64,000 nt of DNA from Haematobia irritans (GCF_050003625.1 NC_134397.1:223448537-223512536), one strand, 5' to 3'; shown: positions 11,129 through 23,098, counted from the stretch's first letter. Program-made: numbers and translations. Notes: generated by a model from the letters alone, not told the origin.

Positions 11129-11860
11129 TAGTGAAGGAATATGACAACCACCAAGTTGAAATTACCATTCACAGTGTGGTAGTGTGCTAAACAAAACAAA
11201 TACGGGCACACAAACACACACGCATAAACATTCCGTAAACTTCTATGGAACGTATGATTGTTTGCTTGCAAAAAATCGTTGACTTGTGTGAGTGGAATTT
11301 TAAAATTTATTTATATGAGCATCAATTTTCTGTTACATTCCAAAGCTTGAACTGCTTGAACGAAGCACGCTAGAATTTTTAATCAATGTTTGGGCTTTGA
11401 GGCTGAGAAGGGATTACGATGAATACCGCCCAAGGGCTAGAGGCATGAGTTTATTCGTGCATGCCAATGTACTCGTATTTGCATAGTTTACCCGAAATAA
11501 TTGCATAAATTCTAATACAAAAGCTATGGAAAAATGCCGTGTTGAAATAGATAAGCATAGTTCTATATTGGGTATTAATTATGTGAAATGGCATTATTCA
11601 TAATATCGGAGGATAAAATCTGCAAAATTTTAAATAGAACGAATTTATACTAGTATCTAATAAGGTTACTTATGTTACCTTATAGAGGGAAATTTTACAT
11701 AAAATGAGGACTTAAAAGGCCTACATATGTTGGCATTATACAGAAGAGCGATAGGTTTGAAATGGGTTCTGAATCCAAAGATTCTGAATGAAGATGATGA
11801 CTGGATATATGCGACAGCAATTGGTTCAATAAGCCCACTCAAAAAAGAATATATATGTAG
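11129..11860. other. Unassigned sequence
   Basis: No gene or repeat boundary recognised. Confidence 0.5.
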
Positions 11861-11940
11861 GTTAGATTAGGTGGCAGCCCGAAGTATCAGACTCACTTAG
11901 ACTATTCAGTACATTGTGATACCACATTGCTGAACTTCTC
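11861..11940 (-). mobile_element. 5'-truncated SINE (80 bp) with 9-bp target duplication
   Basis: The reverse complement matches the last part of the SINE at 2174-2517 (GAGAAGTTCA...GGGCTGCCAC) and ends CCACCTAATCTAAC. It is flanked by TATATGTAG at 11852-11860 and 11941-11949. 5' truncation plus a target duplication is the normal signature of target-primed reverse transcription. Confidence 0.9.
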
Positions 11941-12154
11941 TATATGTAGTATAGCTATATTTCATAGCTGTTTATTTACATGAATACTTTGTGAAATATC
12001 AGTTTGCTTAGATTAATCATTTTAATCAAGTTAGCTTTGCATATTGTAAAATTCATATACTCATGTTTTCAATTTCTAATTGAGTCTTTTTGAGTTAGCT
12101 TTAAATATCTTAGCGTTCTTTAATTTTAATTTAAATAAATCATATTCCAAACTA

Positions 12155-12306
12155 CACGAAAAAAATAATTCTTTCCTCCCAAACGAAATTTTAGACAAAC
12201 AAAGTTCGTTTCTCATTTGCTTTAAGGAAGATTATTTGGAAGAAAAGTATATACTGTTTGTGATAAATGTTTATTCTTTTCCTGGATGTAAAAACAATTT
12301 TACAAA
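12155..12306 (-). mobile_element. Fragment of the 6015-6790 repeat family
   Basis: The reverse complement of 6600-6790 with a few indels (AAACGAAATTTTAGACAAAC, TGTTTGTGATAAATGTTTAT). The open frame 12080-12316 covers it and is not a gene. Confidence 0.85.
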
Positions 12307-12324
12307 TGCTAACTAAAAAAAAAA

Positions 12325-13306
12325 AAACAAGTAAGGAAAGTCTAAAGTCGGACGGGGCCGACTATATTACCACTTTGTAGATCTAAATTTTCGATACCAT
12401 ATCACATCCCTCAAATGGCTGGGGGCTATATATAAAAGGTTTGTCACAAATACATACATTTAAATATCACTCGATCTGGACAGAATTTGATAGACTTCTA
12501 CAAAATCTATAGACTCATTGGGTTTTGACCATTTTTGTCGAAATCAGAAAAACATATATATGGAAGCTATATCTAAATCTGAACCGATTTCAACCAAATT
12601 TGGCACGCATAGCTACAATGCTAATTCTACTCCCTGTGCAAAATTTCAATTAAATCGGAGTAAAAGATTGGCCTCTGTGGTCATATGAGTGTAAATCGGT
12701 CGAACGATATATATGGGAGCTATATCTAAATCTGAACCGATTTCAATAAAATTTGGCACACTTCACTACACTACTAATTGTACTCCTAGTGCAAAATTTC
12801 AACTAAATTGGGGTAAAACTCTAGCTTTTGGGACCGTATTAGTCCATATCGGGCGAAAGATATATATGGGAGCTATATCTAAATCTGAACTGATTTCAAT
12901 AAAATTTGGCACACTTGACTATAGTACTAATTGTTCTTCTTGTGCAAAATTTTAAGCAAATTAGGGTAAAACTCTGGCTTCTGGAGCCATATAAGTCCAT
13001 ATCGGGCGAAATATATATGGGAGCTATATCTAAATCTGAACCGATTTCTTCCAAAATCAATAGGTATCTATTCTGAGCCAAAACACATACTTGGGCCAAA
13101 TTTGAAGTCGATTGGACTAAAACTGCGACCTAGACTTTGATTACAAAAATGTGTTCACGGACAGACGGACATGGCTATATCGACTCAGAAGCCCACCCTG
13201 AGCATTTTTGCCAAAAACACCATGTGTCTATCTCGTCTCCTTCTGAGTGTTGCAAACATATGCACGAACTTATAATACCCTGTTCCACAGTGTGGCGCAG
13301 GGTATA
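12325..13306 (-). mobile_element. INE-1/DINE-1-like element, subfamily C
   Basis: It starts AAACAAGTAAGG with a GC-rich hairpin (GTCGGACGGGGCCGAC). Four central units are marked by GCTATATCTAAATCTGAA at 12566, 12719, 12872 and 13023 (period about 153 bp). A GACAGACGGACAT segment follows, and it ends with the hairpin TACCCTGTTCCACAGTGTGG...CAGGGTATA. The layout is the same as subfamilies A and B. A second copy is at 17613-18807. Confidence 0.85.
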
Positions 13307-13439
13307 ACAACTTTCAAAACAACCGAATCAGCGCTAATTTCTGTGGGCGATGTCCCGATTTAGAGCAGCTTCTACATAGCGCTGATATAATTGCTTATTT
13401 TAATAGAAATATTGCTCAGAAGTGAAGGAAAACAGCACT

Positions 13440-13561
13440 ACCTTTCATGCATCTATACTGCATGAATTGGTTGCAATAAAGTAAACGAATGATCATAAAC
13501 TAGTTTGATTATTCGTTTACGTTATTGCCACCGATTCATGCAGTGTGGATGCACTGCCTAA
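13440..13561. repeat. Imperfect inverted repeat, about 60-bp arms
   Basis: The left arm (13440-13500) and right arm (13503-13561) share GCATC-A-ACTGCATGAAT, GCAATAA and GTAAACGAAT in inverted order with almost no loop. It could be a small MITE or a hairpin-RNA source. Confidence 0.7.
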
Positions 13562-13572
13562 GTAGTTTGCAG

Positions 13573-13915
13573 GGACGGTAGCTCCGAGTGGTACATAACC
13601 ATTTGGTTTGCCCGTTATCTTTCTAGAGAACTGGAAAACCAGTCGGCGAAGACGGATCACTCTTCACCACGACAATGCGATCTCTCAAACATCGGCTAAA
13701 ACAACTGCATTTTTGAGCACTCAAAACATCGATTTTGTCATCCGCCGTTCATAATCCGCCGTGTAGTCCTGACTTGGCTCCGAATGACTTCTATTCCCTT
13801 ACGTGTAAAATAGAATAAATAAGAGGTCAACCTTTTTTCGACAACTAAAGAATTGGCTGATGCGTTCAAAAAAGTTTATGGATCTTAATAGGGAATATTT
13901 GAAAAACAATGATTT
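13573..13915 (+). pseudogene. mariner transposase relic (C-terminal part)
   Basis: Translation from about 13622 gives RRRRITLHHDNA, the segment around the second catalytic aspartate of mariner transposases, followed by the typical TTAFLSTQNI stretch. After a frameshift near 13750 the sequence reads HNPPCSPDLAPND, the segment with the third catalytic aspartate. Further on, LADAFKKV and REYLKN resemble the C-terminal end. Frameshifts and stops make it non-functional. The N-terminal half and both inverted repeats are not visible next to it. Family identity is firm (mariner, D,D34D type); the subfamily is not assigned. Confidence 0.85.
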
Positions 13916-14813
13916 TCGATGATTAAAATAATTTTTTCTAATAGCCAAATGTAAAAGGCAACCCTCGTAATCATTGCACCATTGGTAATCAATTTAACCA
14001 TTAGACCATATTGACTATCCTTCCTAGACCATTTACTGCACCCTCTTTCCTTGTTAGATTTTTTCAGAAATCTCTATTTCGATTTTCTAGACCTGATATC
14101 CCAATGCTACATAGAACTTAGGTTAGTGTTTACGCTGACATATGAGATTGGGAATTAATCCCATGTGCCAGCGGTGGTAATGTTTTATTTGTGTTATCAC
14201 TTAGTAACTTTCATTCGATTGTAGAAAGAAGTATGCGTTAGTTTTTTTTTGTCTGCAACAAGTTTTAGTTTTTTTTTCTGTTGTTTTCGGGTTCAAATGG
14301 CATAATGCGGTTGGAAAAAGTTTTCTATTACAACATTACACCTTTTGTCTACTCGACCAATCCCCCCTACTAGACATCTAGCAGCAGTTGTTACTTAAGC
14401 TGTCTCTATTTCGTATGCAATGGTAGGGACCCAAGTTCTATTATCTCTCACATCCATAACAAATGTTTTTCGTATTAAAAAATCTGAAAGTATTTCCTAG
14501 ATGGTCTATTGAGTTTAACACAATGTTTTGTAATCATTTTAAGTAAGTCACAAAGAAATTTTGAAGAGTTAGAAAATCAAATATAAAATACTAAAACTTG
14601 GCAAATTACGCTATAAAGCAAATATGAGCTTGATCTAAGTCTAAGTTTGCCACAAAGTGAAATTCCTCTCAGGTGTTTGTCGGGTTCTCAGAGAATTTTT
14701 GGTTGATTATTTCTTTCAAATAATATAGAATGATGAAACGACGATTAAATTAGTATACTATTTTAAATCTGCTGTAAAACTCAGGTAATACTTGATGGAT
14801 GAACTACTCTAAA
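13916..14813. other. Unassigned sequence
   Basis: T-rich tracts near 14240-14275; no gene or repeat boundary recognised. Confidence 0.5.
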
Positions 14814-14890
14814 TTAACCCTTTGACTACCGATGTCCACCTGGGAGGACATTCGAAAATGACACCAAACCCCCCATCCATTTCCCCCCTT
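14814..14890 (+). mobile_element. piggyBac-like terminal sequence (one end only)
   Basis: TTAA (14814-14817) is followed directly by CCCTTTGACTACC and a subterminal palindrome GTCCACCTGGGAGGAC. A TTAA target with CCC-starting ends is the hallmark of piggyBac-like elements. No matching right end is seen, so this is a solo end or a chance match. Confidence 0.45.
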
Positions 14891-14952
14891 TGTTTCGACT
14901 TACTTTTCAGTGTTATTGGAAAATAGAGACTTTATTCTAAATAAGATATATA

Positions 14953-15017
14953 ACAGGTTGGCTTATAAGTCCGCGGTCTGACACATGGATGGCGTTGCTA
15001 GTATTAAATGCATATTA
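14953..15017 (+). mobile_element. mariner terminal inverted repeat and 5' leader, truncated
   Basis: ACAGGTTGGCTTATAAGTCC is preceded by TA (14951-14952) and continues CGCGGTCTGACACATGGATG. I recognise this as the start of irritans-type mariner elements (Himar1-like ends). It is cut off at about 15017 by the element that starts at 15018. Confidence 0.75.
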
Positions 15018-16548
15018 TTTTTATACCCTCCACCATAGGATGGGGGTATATTAACTTTGTCATTCCGTTTGTAACACATCGAAATATTGCTCTAAGACCC
15101 CATAAAGTATATATATATTCTGGGTCTTAGTGAAATTCTGAGTCGATCTGAGCATGTCCGCCCGTCTGTTGAAATCACGCTAACTTCCGAACGGAACAAG
15201 CTATCGACTTGAAACTTGGCACAAGTAGTTGTTATTGATGTAGGTCGGACTGTATTGCAAATGGGCCATATCGGTCCACTTTTACGTATAGCCCCCATAT
15301 AAACGGACCCCCAAATTTAGCTTGCCGATCCTCTAAGAGAAGCAAATTTCATCCGATCCGGCTGAAATTAGGTACATGGTGTGAGTATATGGTCTCTAAC
15401 AACCATGCAAAAATTGGTCCACATCGGTCCATAATTATATATAGCCCCCATATAAACCGATCCCCCGATTTGGCTTGTGGAGACTCTAAAAGAAGCAAAT
15501 TTCATCCGATCCGGCTGAAATTTGGTACATGGTGTTAGTATATGGTCTCTAATAACCATACAAAAATTGGTCTACATCGGTCCATAATTATATATAGCCC
15601 CCATATAAACCGATCCCCAGATTTGACCTCCGGAGCCCCTTGGAAGAGCAAAATTCATCCGATTCAGTTGAAATTTGGTACGTGATGTTAGTATATGGTC
15701 TCAAATACCCATGCAAAAATTGGTCGAAATAGGTCCATAATTATATATAGCCCCCATATAAACCGATCCCCAGATTTGACCTCCGGAGCCTCTTGGAAGA
15801 CCAAAATTCATCCGATTCAGTTGAAATTTGGTACGTGATGTTAGTATATGGTATCCAACAACCATGCAGGAATTGGTTCATATCAGTCCATAATTATATA
15901 TAGCTCCCATATAAACCGATCCCCAGATTTGACCTCCGGTGCCTTTTGGAGAAGCAAAATTCATCCGATCTGGTTGAAATTTGGTAGTATATGATATTTA
16001 ACAACCATGCCAAAAGTGGTCCATATCAGTCCATAATCATATATAGCCCCCATATAAACCGATCCCGAGATTTGGTTTTGGAGCCTCTTGGAGGAGCAAA
16101 TTTCATCCGAGTGAGTTGAAATTTGGTACATTGTGCTAGTATATGGCCGTTAACAACCATGCTTAACTAGGTTCATATCGCTCTATAGTTATATATAGCC
16201 CTCAGATAAATCGATCCCCAATCACACAAAAATTGGTCCATTCAAGTTCATAATTCTATATAGCCCCATATAAGCGACCCCCGTATTTCAATTCTTTCTT
16301 CTACGAGCAAAAAGTCCATATCGATTCGTAATTATTTGTAGACTTAACTATACATAACTTTTTTGTCTAATATATACCACGTATGGACTAAATCACAATT
16401 TAGAAAACGATGTTAAGAAGTTTTAAGATACCGCAACCCAAGTAATTCGATTGTGAATGACAGTCTTTCGTAGTAGTTTCTACGCAATCCGTGGTGGAGG
16501 GTACATAAGATTCGGCCTGGCCGAACTTACGGCCGTATATACTTGTTT
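15018..16548 (+). mobile_element. INE-1/DINE-1-like element, subfamily B, complete reference copy
   Basis: Head TATACCCTCCACCATAGGAT; then GTAACACATCGAAATATTGC, GTCCGCCCGTCTG and ACTTGAAACTTGGCACAAG; about six central units each containing TATAGCCCCCATATAAAC; then a unique 3' part. It ends with CCGTGGTGGAGGGTACATAA, a hairpin (TTCGGCCTGGCCGAA) and GGCCGTATATACTTGTTT. TACCCTCCACC occurs near both ends in inverted orientation, a subterminal inverted repeat. No coding capacity. It inserted into the mariner end at 14953-15017. Confidence 0.9.
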
Positions 16549-16617
16549 ATTTCTGGAATAAATACTATTGAAGGATGAAGAGAGCAACTGGAATATATTA
16601 GTATATTATATAAAATA

Positions 16618-16725
16618 AAATTTTGGCATATTCTTTCCAACGTTTCGACCGGTATCTCACGGACAAATTCTTCAATGTTGTCTTTCAATGCGTTGAAGCA
16701 GACTTGTCCGTATAGGCATGAGCTT
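16618..16725 (-). pseudogene. Transposase C-terminal fragment (DDE type)
   Basis: The minus-strand frame reads FNALKDNIEEFVREIPVET then LERICQN. This resembles the C-terminal helix region of insect DDE transposases, where an ELK-NI-EI--IP-E-L-R---N pattern is common. The piece is only about 36 codons, has no catalytic residues and no adjacent ends, so the superfamily is uncertain. Confidence 0.5.
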
Positions 16726-16766
16726 AATTTTAAAGGTTTATTTTAAAGGTATTTTTAAATATTACC

Positions 16767-16785
16767 ATTGCACCACGGTAGCTCC
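16767..16785 (-). mobile_element. SINE head fragment
   Basis: The reverse complement GGAGCTACCGTGGTGCAAT matches the first 19 bp of the SINE at 2174 with one change. No body follows. Confidence 0.55.
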
Positions 16786-16794
16786 AGTGGTGCT

Positions 16795-17276
16795 AACACC
16801 TACCGATATAAACCAAATTTGACATATTTACTTATGAACCTAAAATGCTTCTAGATTTCTAATATCAGGACAATTGGATAAAAAAAAATTGCGGTGTAAA
16901 GATGCCGAAGAACTCAAAATTATCCAACGGTTTTTTTTCAAAAATATGAATCGATATAAACCACAGATATTTGAGGACCTAAAATACCTCTAGATATTGG
17001 TTTTTAGCTAAATTGTAGATCTGTCTATATGGCGCATATACCAAAACAAAATGGCGCTACACACCATATTCGCAACATTTAGTTGATAGACTCCTCTAGA
17101 TTTCCAATTTTAGGCAAATAGGATAAAAATGACAAATTATCAAAACCTGAACCGATATAGCCGATCTTCGGACTTGACCTTATTGCAGACAGACGATAGC
17201 ACCATTATTGAAAACTGTAGCGTGATTACAAAAGTCAGACGGATCAGACGGGTTTTAAATCTCCCTGATCAAGAAT
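16795..17276 (-). mobile_element. Subfamily A element, distal part (outer layer of a triple nest)
   Basis: Decayed central units (ACCGATATAAACC, CCTCTAGATTT) are followed by the segment TTGACCT...GTAGCGTGATTACA and CCTGATCAAGAATA as in the copy at 4243-5645. The element is interrupted at 17277 and resumes at 18956 with ATATAGTCGGAAATCGATAT. Confidence 0.8.
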
Positions 17277-17612
17277 ACACACAACAATTTTTTTTTTATG
17301 ATTCAATCACGAAATTAATTGATCCAATTAAGTTTTTAATTGGACACACAAAAAATATCAATTAATTTGATTGTCAATACAATTAAAATTATGTTTAAAT
17401 TTGAGCTAACAACGTAATTTGTAAATACAATTACGATTTTAGTCACTTTAGCAACCAATTTTGTTATATCAACAAAAATTTTGTTGAACTTAAAAATTGT
17501 CTGTAACGACAATTTATTGTTAGCTCAAAAATTATAATATTATTTTCTGTGGAATGTCTTCAATCACAGAAATGATAGTATCAATTAAAAAATTAATTGG
17601 AAGTCAATTAAA
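17277..17612 (-). mobile_element. AATTAATT-rich MITE, first part (middle layer)
   Basis: It starts CACACAACAATTTTTTTT and consists of alternating AATTAATTGATCC and CAATTAAAA motifs. It is the reverse complement of the copies at 28874-29114, 29413-29673 and 29969-30239. It is interrupted at 17613 and continues at 18808. Confidence 0.8.
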
Positions 17613-18807
17613 AAACAAGTAAGGAAAGTCTAAAGTCGGTCGGGGCCGACTATATTATACCCTGCACTACTTTGTAGATCTAAATTTTCGATACCATATC
17701 ACATCCGTCAAATGTGTTGGGGGGTTATATATAAAGGTTTGTCCCAAATACATACATTTAAATATCACTCGATCTGGACAGAATTTAATAGACTTCTACA
17801 AAATCTATAGACTAAAAATTTAAGTCGGCTAATGCCCTGGGTTGGAACACAATGTAGCTAAAAAATATGGGAAACATTTAAAGCTGAAGCAATTCTAAGG
17901 AAACTTCGCAAAAGTTTATTTATGATTTATCGGTCGATATACATGTATTAGAAGTTTAGGAACATTAGAGTCATTTTTACAACTTTTCGACTAAGCAGTC
18001 GCGATTTTACAAGGAAAATGTTGGTATTTTGACCATTTTTGTCGAAATCAGAAAAACATATATATGGGAGCTATATCTAAATCTGAACCGATTTTAACCA
18101 AATTTGGCACGCATAGCTACAATGCTAATTCTACTCCCTGTGCACAATTGCAACTAAATCGGAGTTAAAAATTGGCCTCTGTGGTCATATGAGTGTAAGT
18201 CGGGCGAAAGCTATATATGGGAGCTATATCTAAATCTGAACTGATTTCAACCAAATTTGGCACGCATAGCTACAATGCTAATTCTACTCCCTGTGCAACA
18301 TTTCAATTAAATCGGAGTAAAAGATTGGCCACTGTGGTTATATGAGTGTAAATCGGTCGAACGATATAAATGGGAGCTATATCTAAATCTGAACCGATTT
18401 CAATAAAATTTGGCACACTTGACTATAGTACTAATTGTACTTCTTCTGCAAAATTGTAAGCAAATTAGGGTAAAACTCTGGCTTGTGGGGAAATATAAGT
18501 CCATATCGGGCGAAATATATATATGGGGGCTATATCTAAATTTGAACCGATTTTTTCCAAAATCAATAGGGTTCTATTCTGAGCCAAAACGCATACTTGT
18601 GCCATATTTGAAGTCGGTTGAACTAAAACTAAAACTTTGATTACAAAAATGTGTTCACGGGCAGACGGACATCGCTATATTGACTCAGGAGCCCACCCTG
18701 AGCATTTTTGCCAAAGACACCATGTGTTTATCTCGTCTCCTTCTGGGTGTTGCAAACATATGCGCTAACTTATAATACCCTCTTCCACAGTGTGGAGCAG
18801 GGTATAA
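17613..18807 (-). mobile_element. INE-1/DINE-1-like element, subfamily C (inner layer)
   Basis: It starts AAACAAGTAAGG, with hairpin GTCGGTCGGGGCCGAC, central units marked by GCTATATCTAAATCTGAAC, and ends TACCCTCTTCCACAGTGTGG...CAGGGTATAA. It differs from 12325-13306 by an extra stretch of about 220 bp near 17812-18030. Inserted in the A-rich part of the surrounding MITE without an obvious target duplication. Confidence 0.85.
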
Positions 18808-18955
18808 TTAATTGATCCAATTAAAAAATTAATTGATACTATTAATTTTTGTAATTGATTTTTGTTTCAATTAAAAATTTGTTGAACCAATTAAATTTTT
18901 AATTGAATATTTTTTAAAACTCAATTAAAACTTTAATTGGAAACATTTTCTGTGT
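18808..18955 (-). mobile_element. AATTAATT-rich MITE, second part
   Basis: It continues the element broken at 17612 and ends AACATTTTCTGTGT, matching the ACACAGAAAA start of the copies near 28874. Confidence 0.8.
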
Positions 18956-19046
18956 AAGCACATAATGATATAGTCGGAAATCGATATTTCGATGTGTTAT
19001 AAATGGAACGGTAAACTTATTATACGTCCATCATCATTCTAACGTA
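18956..19046 (-). mobile_element. Subfamily A element, head part
   Basis: TATAGTCGGAAATCGATATT through AACTTATTATACGTCCATCA, the decayed head matching 5555-5640; completes the element begun at 16795. Confidence 0.8.
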
Positions 19047-19138
19047 AGTAGGTTTTTAATTAATAAAGAACTGAACTAAACTGTATAAGAATGAAGAAGA
19101 TACAGTCGAAGACGAATCGCCCGATTTCGATTAGCATG

Positions 19139-19368
19139 CACTAGTAGAAAAAGTTTTGTTATATTAACGAAATGTGTCATTAAAATTGAGTCAATGAAAT
19201 AAATTCGTTAATATAACGAAATTTTTCGTTACCATAATGAATATTCTGTTAGTCAACGAAAATTTTCGTACTATTAACGAATAGTTTCATTGTCTTAATG
19301 AAAATGTTTCGTTATATCAATGAAAAATTTTCGTTGGCTCAATTTTAATGAAATTTTCTTTGTGTGTG
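19139..19368 (+). mobile_element. CGTTA-rich MITE, family 5, second full copy
   Basis: About 230 bp, starting CACTAGTAGAAAAAG and ending TTTTCTTTGTGTG, collinear with 8757-8986 with scattered substitutions. Confidence 0.85.
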
Positions 19369-21078
19369 TTATACTCATTTCCGAGCCGATAATATTTAAA
19401 AGTATACCCTCAAAGAGTTCACCTATCGTATGGAATTTTCAATTCGTCTCGGAACCTATATTGAATATCGTATAATCTAATTTTGTCATTACTTCCCTTT
19501 TGCTATACCGTTGACTGGTTAAACCACAATACGAAGGCCCCATAGAATAACAAAATGCACAAGCAAAGATAGATTGAGCGTGCAGACATACTTACCCCTA
19601 TACCGCCAGGCGGCAATGGATATCAAGAAGAGAAACAAAAAAACAAAAACTTTCCCTTTATCTTTAAGTAACTTTTGTGAAATTTTCCATGTTCAATGCA
19701 TGTTTTCCCTCAGTTTTTACACTGATAGAGTTACAATCGGAACATTGCAATGGGCATGAGATCGTGGAGGTTACTGTAAGTGAACAAGACGAGCAAAAAT
19801 GGCACAAAGTTTTTCATTTGAGATCTCTACGTATACGTTGGTAGTTTTATATGCATTTTCCTGTATTATCTATGCTCTGTGGGTATGGCTGATACTGATT
19901 GTGGTTTACAAAGTTTTCTATTACAGAAGAGTTAATCACACTTCTTATTTAGTTTAGTGTTTATATGTAGTTGTGGTCTACTTTAGGATTTCTAGTACAA
20001 ATACGCTTAGTTTTATTCGATTTAGTTTTCTTTTTGATATTGAGAAAGAAGAAGAAAAAAAAGCGAACAAATAAAAGGGTTCTAGGAGCCTATATTGAAA
20101 TTCGAAATGGAAAAGGATATGGTAGGGTGAACCCTTTAAGTCATTAAGTTTTAGGAAAATGAATTTAAAGAAAATTTGCTTAGTTTAAAATAAGCTAAGG
20201 AAGACACAACTGATGTTAAGAAAGTATTTCCATTTTAGTTTTGTTTTTGGTTTGATTATGGTCGGTATAGTAGCAGCACATTATTGTACTCTCACTGACA
20301 ATATTCAGTCTATTTTAATACTGTCTGAATTAACATTTAGACTTATTCTAAAAATATTATATTCTAAATATTTTGAATTAAACGTAATATGAATTATTGT
20401 GAATTAAAAAAAATGTATCTTTGAAATCCGAAAGTTCATGGAAATTACCAAATACATTAGAGTTATTGTGAATTATCATTTAAAAATATTATATGTATGT
20501 AGGTTTCGTGGTAGGCTTAAAGACCTACAAACTTTCTATTGCCTTTTATATCTCAAACGGTGAGCATATTTGAATAAACTCACAAAACCCACAAATTGTA
20601 ACTCTCGATTTTTATTTCCACTTCTCGGTTTTGCTACATGTCTTAATTTCTTATTTATCGAGAAATTATGACAATTGATTAACATCCACAACTCTCCTAT
20701 TGTTAAGGTAACCTCCTGCTGCTCCTCTAGCCCGCATCATACAGTCCACAATATTTACTCCCGGATTTGGTGTCCACTCATTTCTGTGCCCAGCATCAAC
20801 GTCGCCAATTCCCCTTTAAATACTCCATTTTTTAAACAAATACATTTCACTTTTATTGTGGTGAAATTCTCCCTAATGAATGTGTGCTGTCGATTCTATT
20901 TTTAGCTCAATGAGAAGTGCTAGAGTCGATTCGGAATGATGTTCTGCAATTCGTTGAAACTACATAGAGAAGCTTTGAATCTCTTAGAGATATCACCAGT
21001 GTGGGTGCTAAGGGTCTATATTTCGCAAGTGTCCAATGATTCGTAGGCCGTTAGGTATTTAATTGTAGCCAATATTTT
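19369..21078. other. Unassigned 1.7-kb sequence
   Basis: AT-rich, with an AG-rich run near 20045-20065. Open frames at 19574-19759 and 20675-20905 show no recognisable domain or splice pattern. I see no repeat boundary. Confidence 0.5.
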
Positions 21079-22350
21079 ATTATACCCTCCACCATAGGAT
21101 GGGGGGTATATTAACTTTGTCATTCCGTTTGTAACACATCGAAATATTGCTCTAAGACCCCATAAAGTATATATATATATATATTCATGGGTCGTGGAGA
21201 AATTCTGAATCAATCTGAGCATGTCCGTCCGTCTGTTGAAATCACGCTAACTTCCGAACGAAACAAGCTATCGACTTGAAACTTTGCACAAGTAGTTGCT
21301 ATTGATGTAGGTCGGATGGTATTGCAAATGGGCCATATTGGTCCACTTTTACGTATAGCCCCCATATAAACTGACCCCCCAAATTTGGCTTGTGATTGCT
21401 CTAAGAGAAGCAAATTTCATCCGATCCGGCTGAGCTTTGGTACATGGTGTTAGTATATGGTTTCTAACAACCATGCAAAAATTGGTCCACATCGTTCCAC
21501 TTTTACGTATAGCCCCCATATAAACGGACCCCCAAATTTGGCTTGCGAATCCTCTAAGAGAAGAAAATTTCATCCGATCCGGCTGAAATTTGGTATATGG
21601 TGTTAGTATATGGTCTCCACCAACCATGCAAAAATTGGTCCACATTGGTCCATAATTATATATAGCCCCCATATAAACCGATCCCCCGATTTGGCTTGCG
21701 GAGCCTCTAAGAGAAGCAATTTTCATGCGATCCGTCTGAAATTTGGTACATGGTGTTAATATATGGTCTCTAATGACCATGCAAAAATTGGTCCACATCG
21801 GTCTATAATTATATATAGCCCCCATATAAACCGATCCCCCGATTTGGCTTGCGGAACCTCTAAGAAAATCAAGAGAAGCAAATTTCATCCGATCCGGCTG
21901 AAATTTGGTACATGGTTTTAATATATGGCCTCAAACTCCCATGCAAAAATTGGTCGATAATTATATATAGGCCCCATATAAACCGATCCCAAATTTTAAC
22001 CTCCGGAGCCTTTTGGAGAAGCAAAATTCATCCGATCTGATTGAAATTTAGTACGAGGTGTTAGTATATGGTATCTAACAACCATGCAGGAATTGGTCCA
22101 TATCGGTCCATAATTATATGTAGCTCCCATATAAACCGATCCCCAGATTTGACCTCCGGTTCCTTTTGGAGAAGCAAAATTCATCCGATCTGGTTGAAAT
22201 TTGGTACGTGGGTGTAGTATATGATATTTAACAACCATGTGAGTTGAAATTTGTGGATGACAGTCTTTCGTAGAAGTTTCTACGCAATCCATGGTGGAGG
22301 GTACATAAGATTCGGCCTGGCCGAACTTACGGCCGTATATACTTGTTTTA
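21079..22350 (+). mobile_element. INE-1/DINE-1-like element, subfamily B
   Basis: Head TATACCCTCCACCATAGGAT; central units with TATAGCCCCCATATAAAC; 3' end TTCGGCCTGGCCGAACTTAC...TATATACTTGTTT. The unique 3' segment is shorter than in 15018-16548: the last central unit joins directly to the terminal hairpin region near 22250. The long minus-strand open frame here (21349-21888) is a translation of the tandem units. Confidence 0.9.
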
Positions 22351-22404
22351 AACTTTTAATTTCTTATTATCTAATTTTTACAAATCGAAAAACTTCTTCG
22401 AAAC

Positions 22405-22923
22405 ACTTTGTCATTCCGTTTGTAACACATCAACATTTTAATTCTATAGAGAATGTTGTCAAAATTTTAATTCTATTGAAAAATTGAAAAAATTTTATTT
22501 CTATTTAAGAATTTTGTCAAAATGTTATTTCTTTAGAAAATTTTGTCAACACTTTATTTCTATAGAAAATGTTGATAAAGTTTTATTTCTATAGAAAATT
22601 ATTGTCCAAATTATACTTCTATAGAAAATGTTATCAAAATTTTATTATGTAAAAATTTTATTTCTATAGAAAATTTTGTCAAACTTAATTATATACGTAT
22701 TTAATAGGCCTTGTTTAGTATAATATATACCACGTATGGATTACCTTGCAATTTAAAAGACGGTGTTAGGAAGTTTTAAGATACCTTGCAATCGGCAAGT
22801 GTTACCGCAACCCAAGTAATTCGATTGTGGATGGCAGTCTTCAGTAGAAGTTTCTACGCAATCCATGGTGGAGGGTACATAAGCTTCGGCCTGGCCGAAT
22901 TTACGGCCGTATATACTTGTTTT
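22405..22923 (+). mobile_element. Collapsed subfamily B element containing a 29-bp minisatellite
   Basis: A 28-bp piece of the head (ACTTTGTCATTCCGTTTGTA and ACACATC) runs straight into inverted 29-bp units (22434-22682). The complete unique 3' part follows (TATATACCACGTATGGATTA ... GGCCGTATATACTTGTTT). All central 153-bp units are gone. Confidence 0.8.
22434..22682 (-). repeat. 29-bp minisatellite inside the collapsed element
   Basis: About eight units (TTTTATTTCTATAGAAAATT type), in the same orientation relative to the host element as the array at 8255-8535. Confidence 0.9.
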
Positions 22924-23098
22924 TAAATATTTATCTTACAAATTATTCATTTATACATCGTTTTTATTATTTTTTTTTTTTTGACATATGTTTTTGTATA
23001 AATATATTTTTTCCATTAAAAATCAACAAACAATTAAAAATTATCTTAATTGCAAAATTTTCTCAAAAATAACTTCCACGGAAGTGTAAAAGTCAAAC

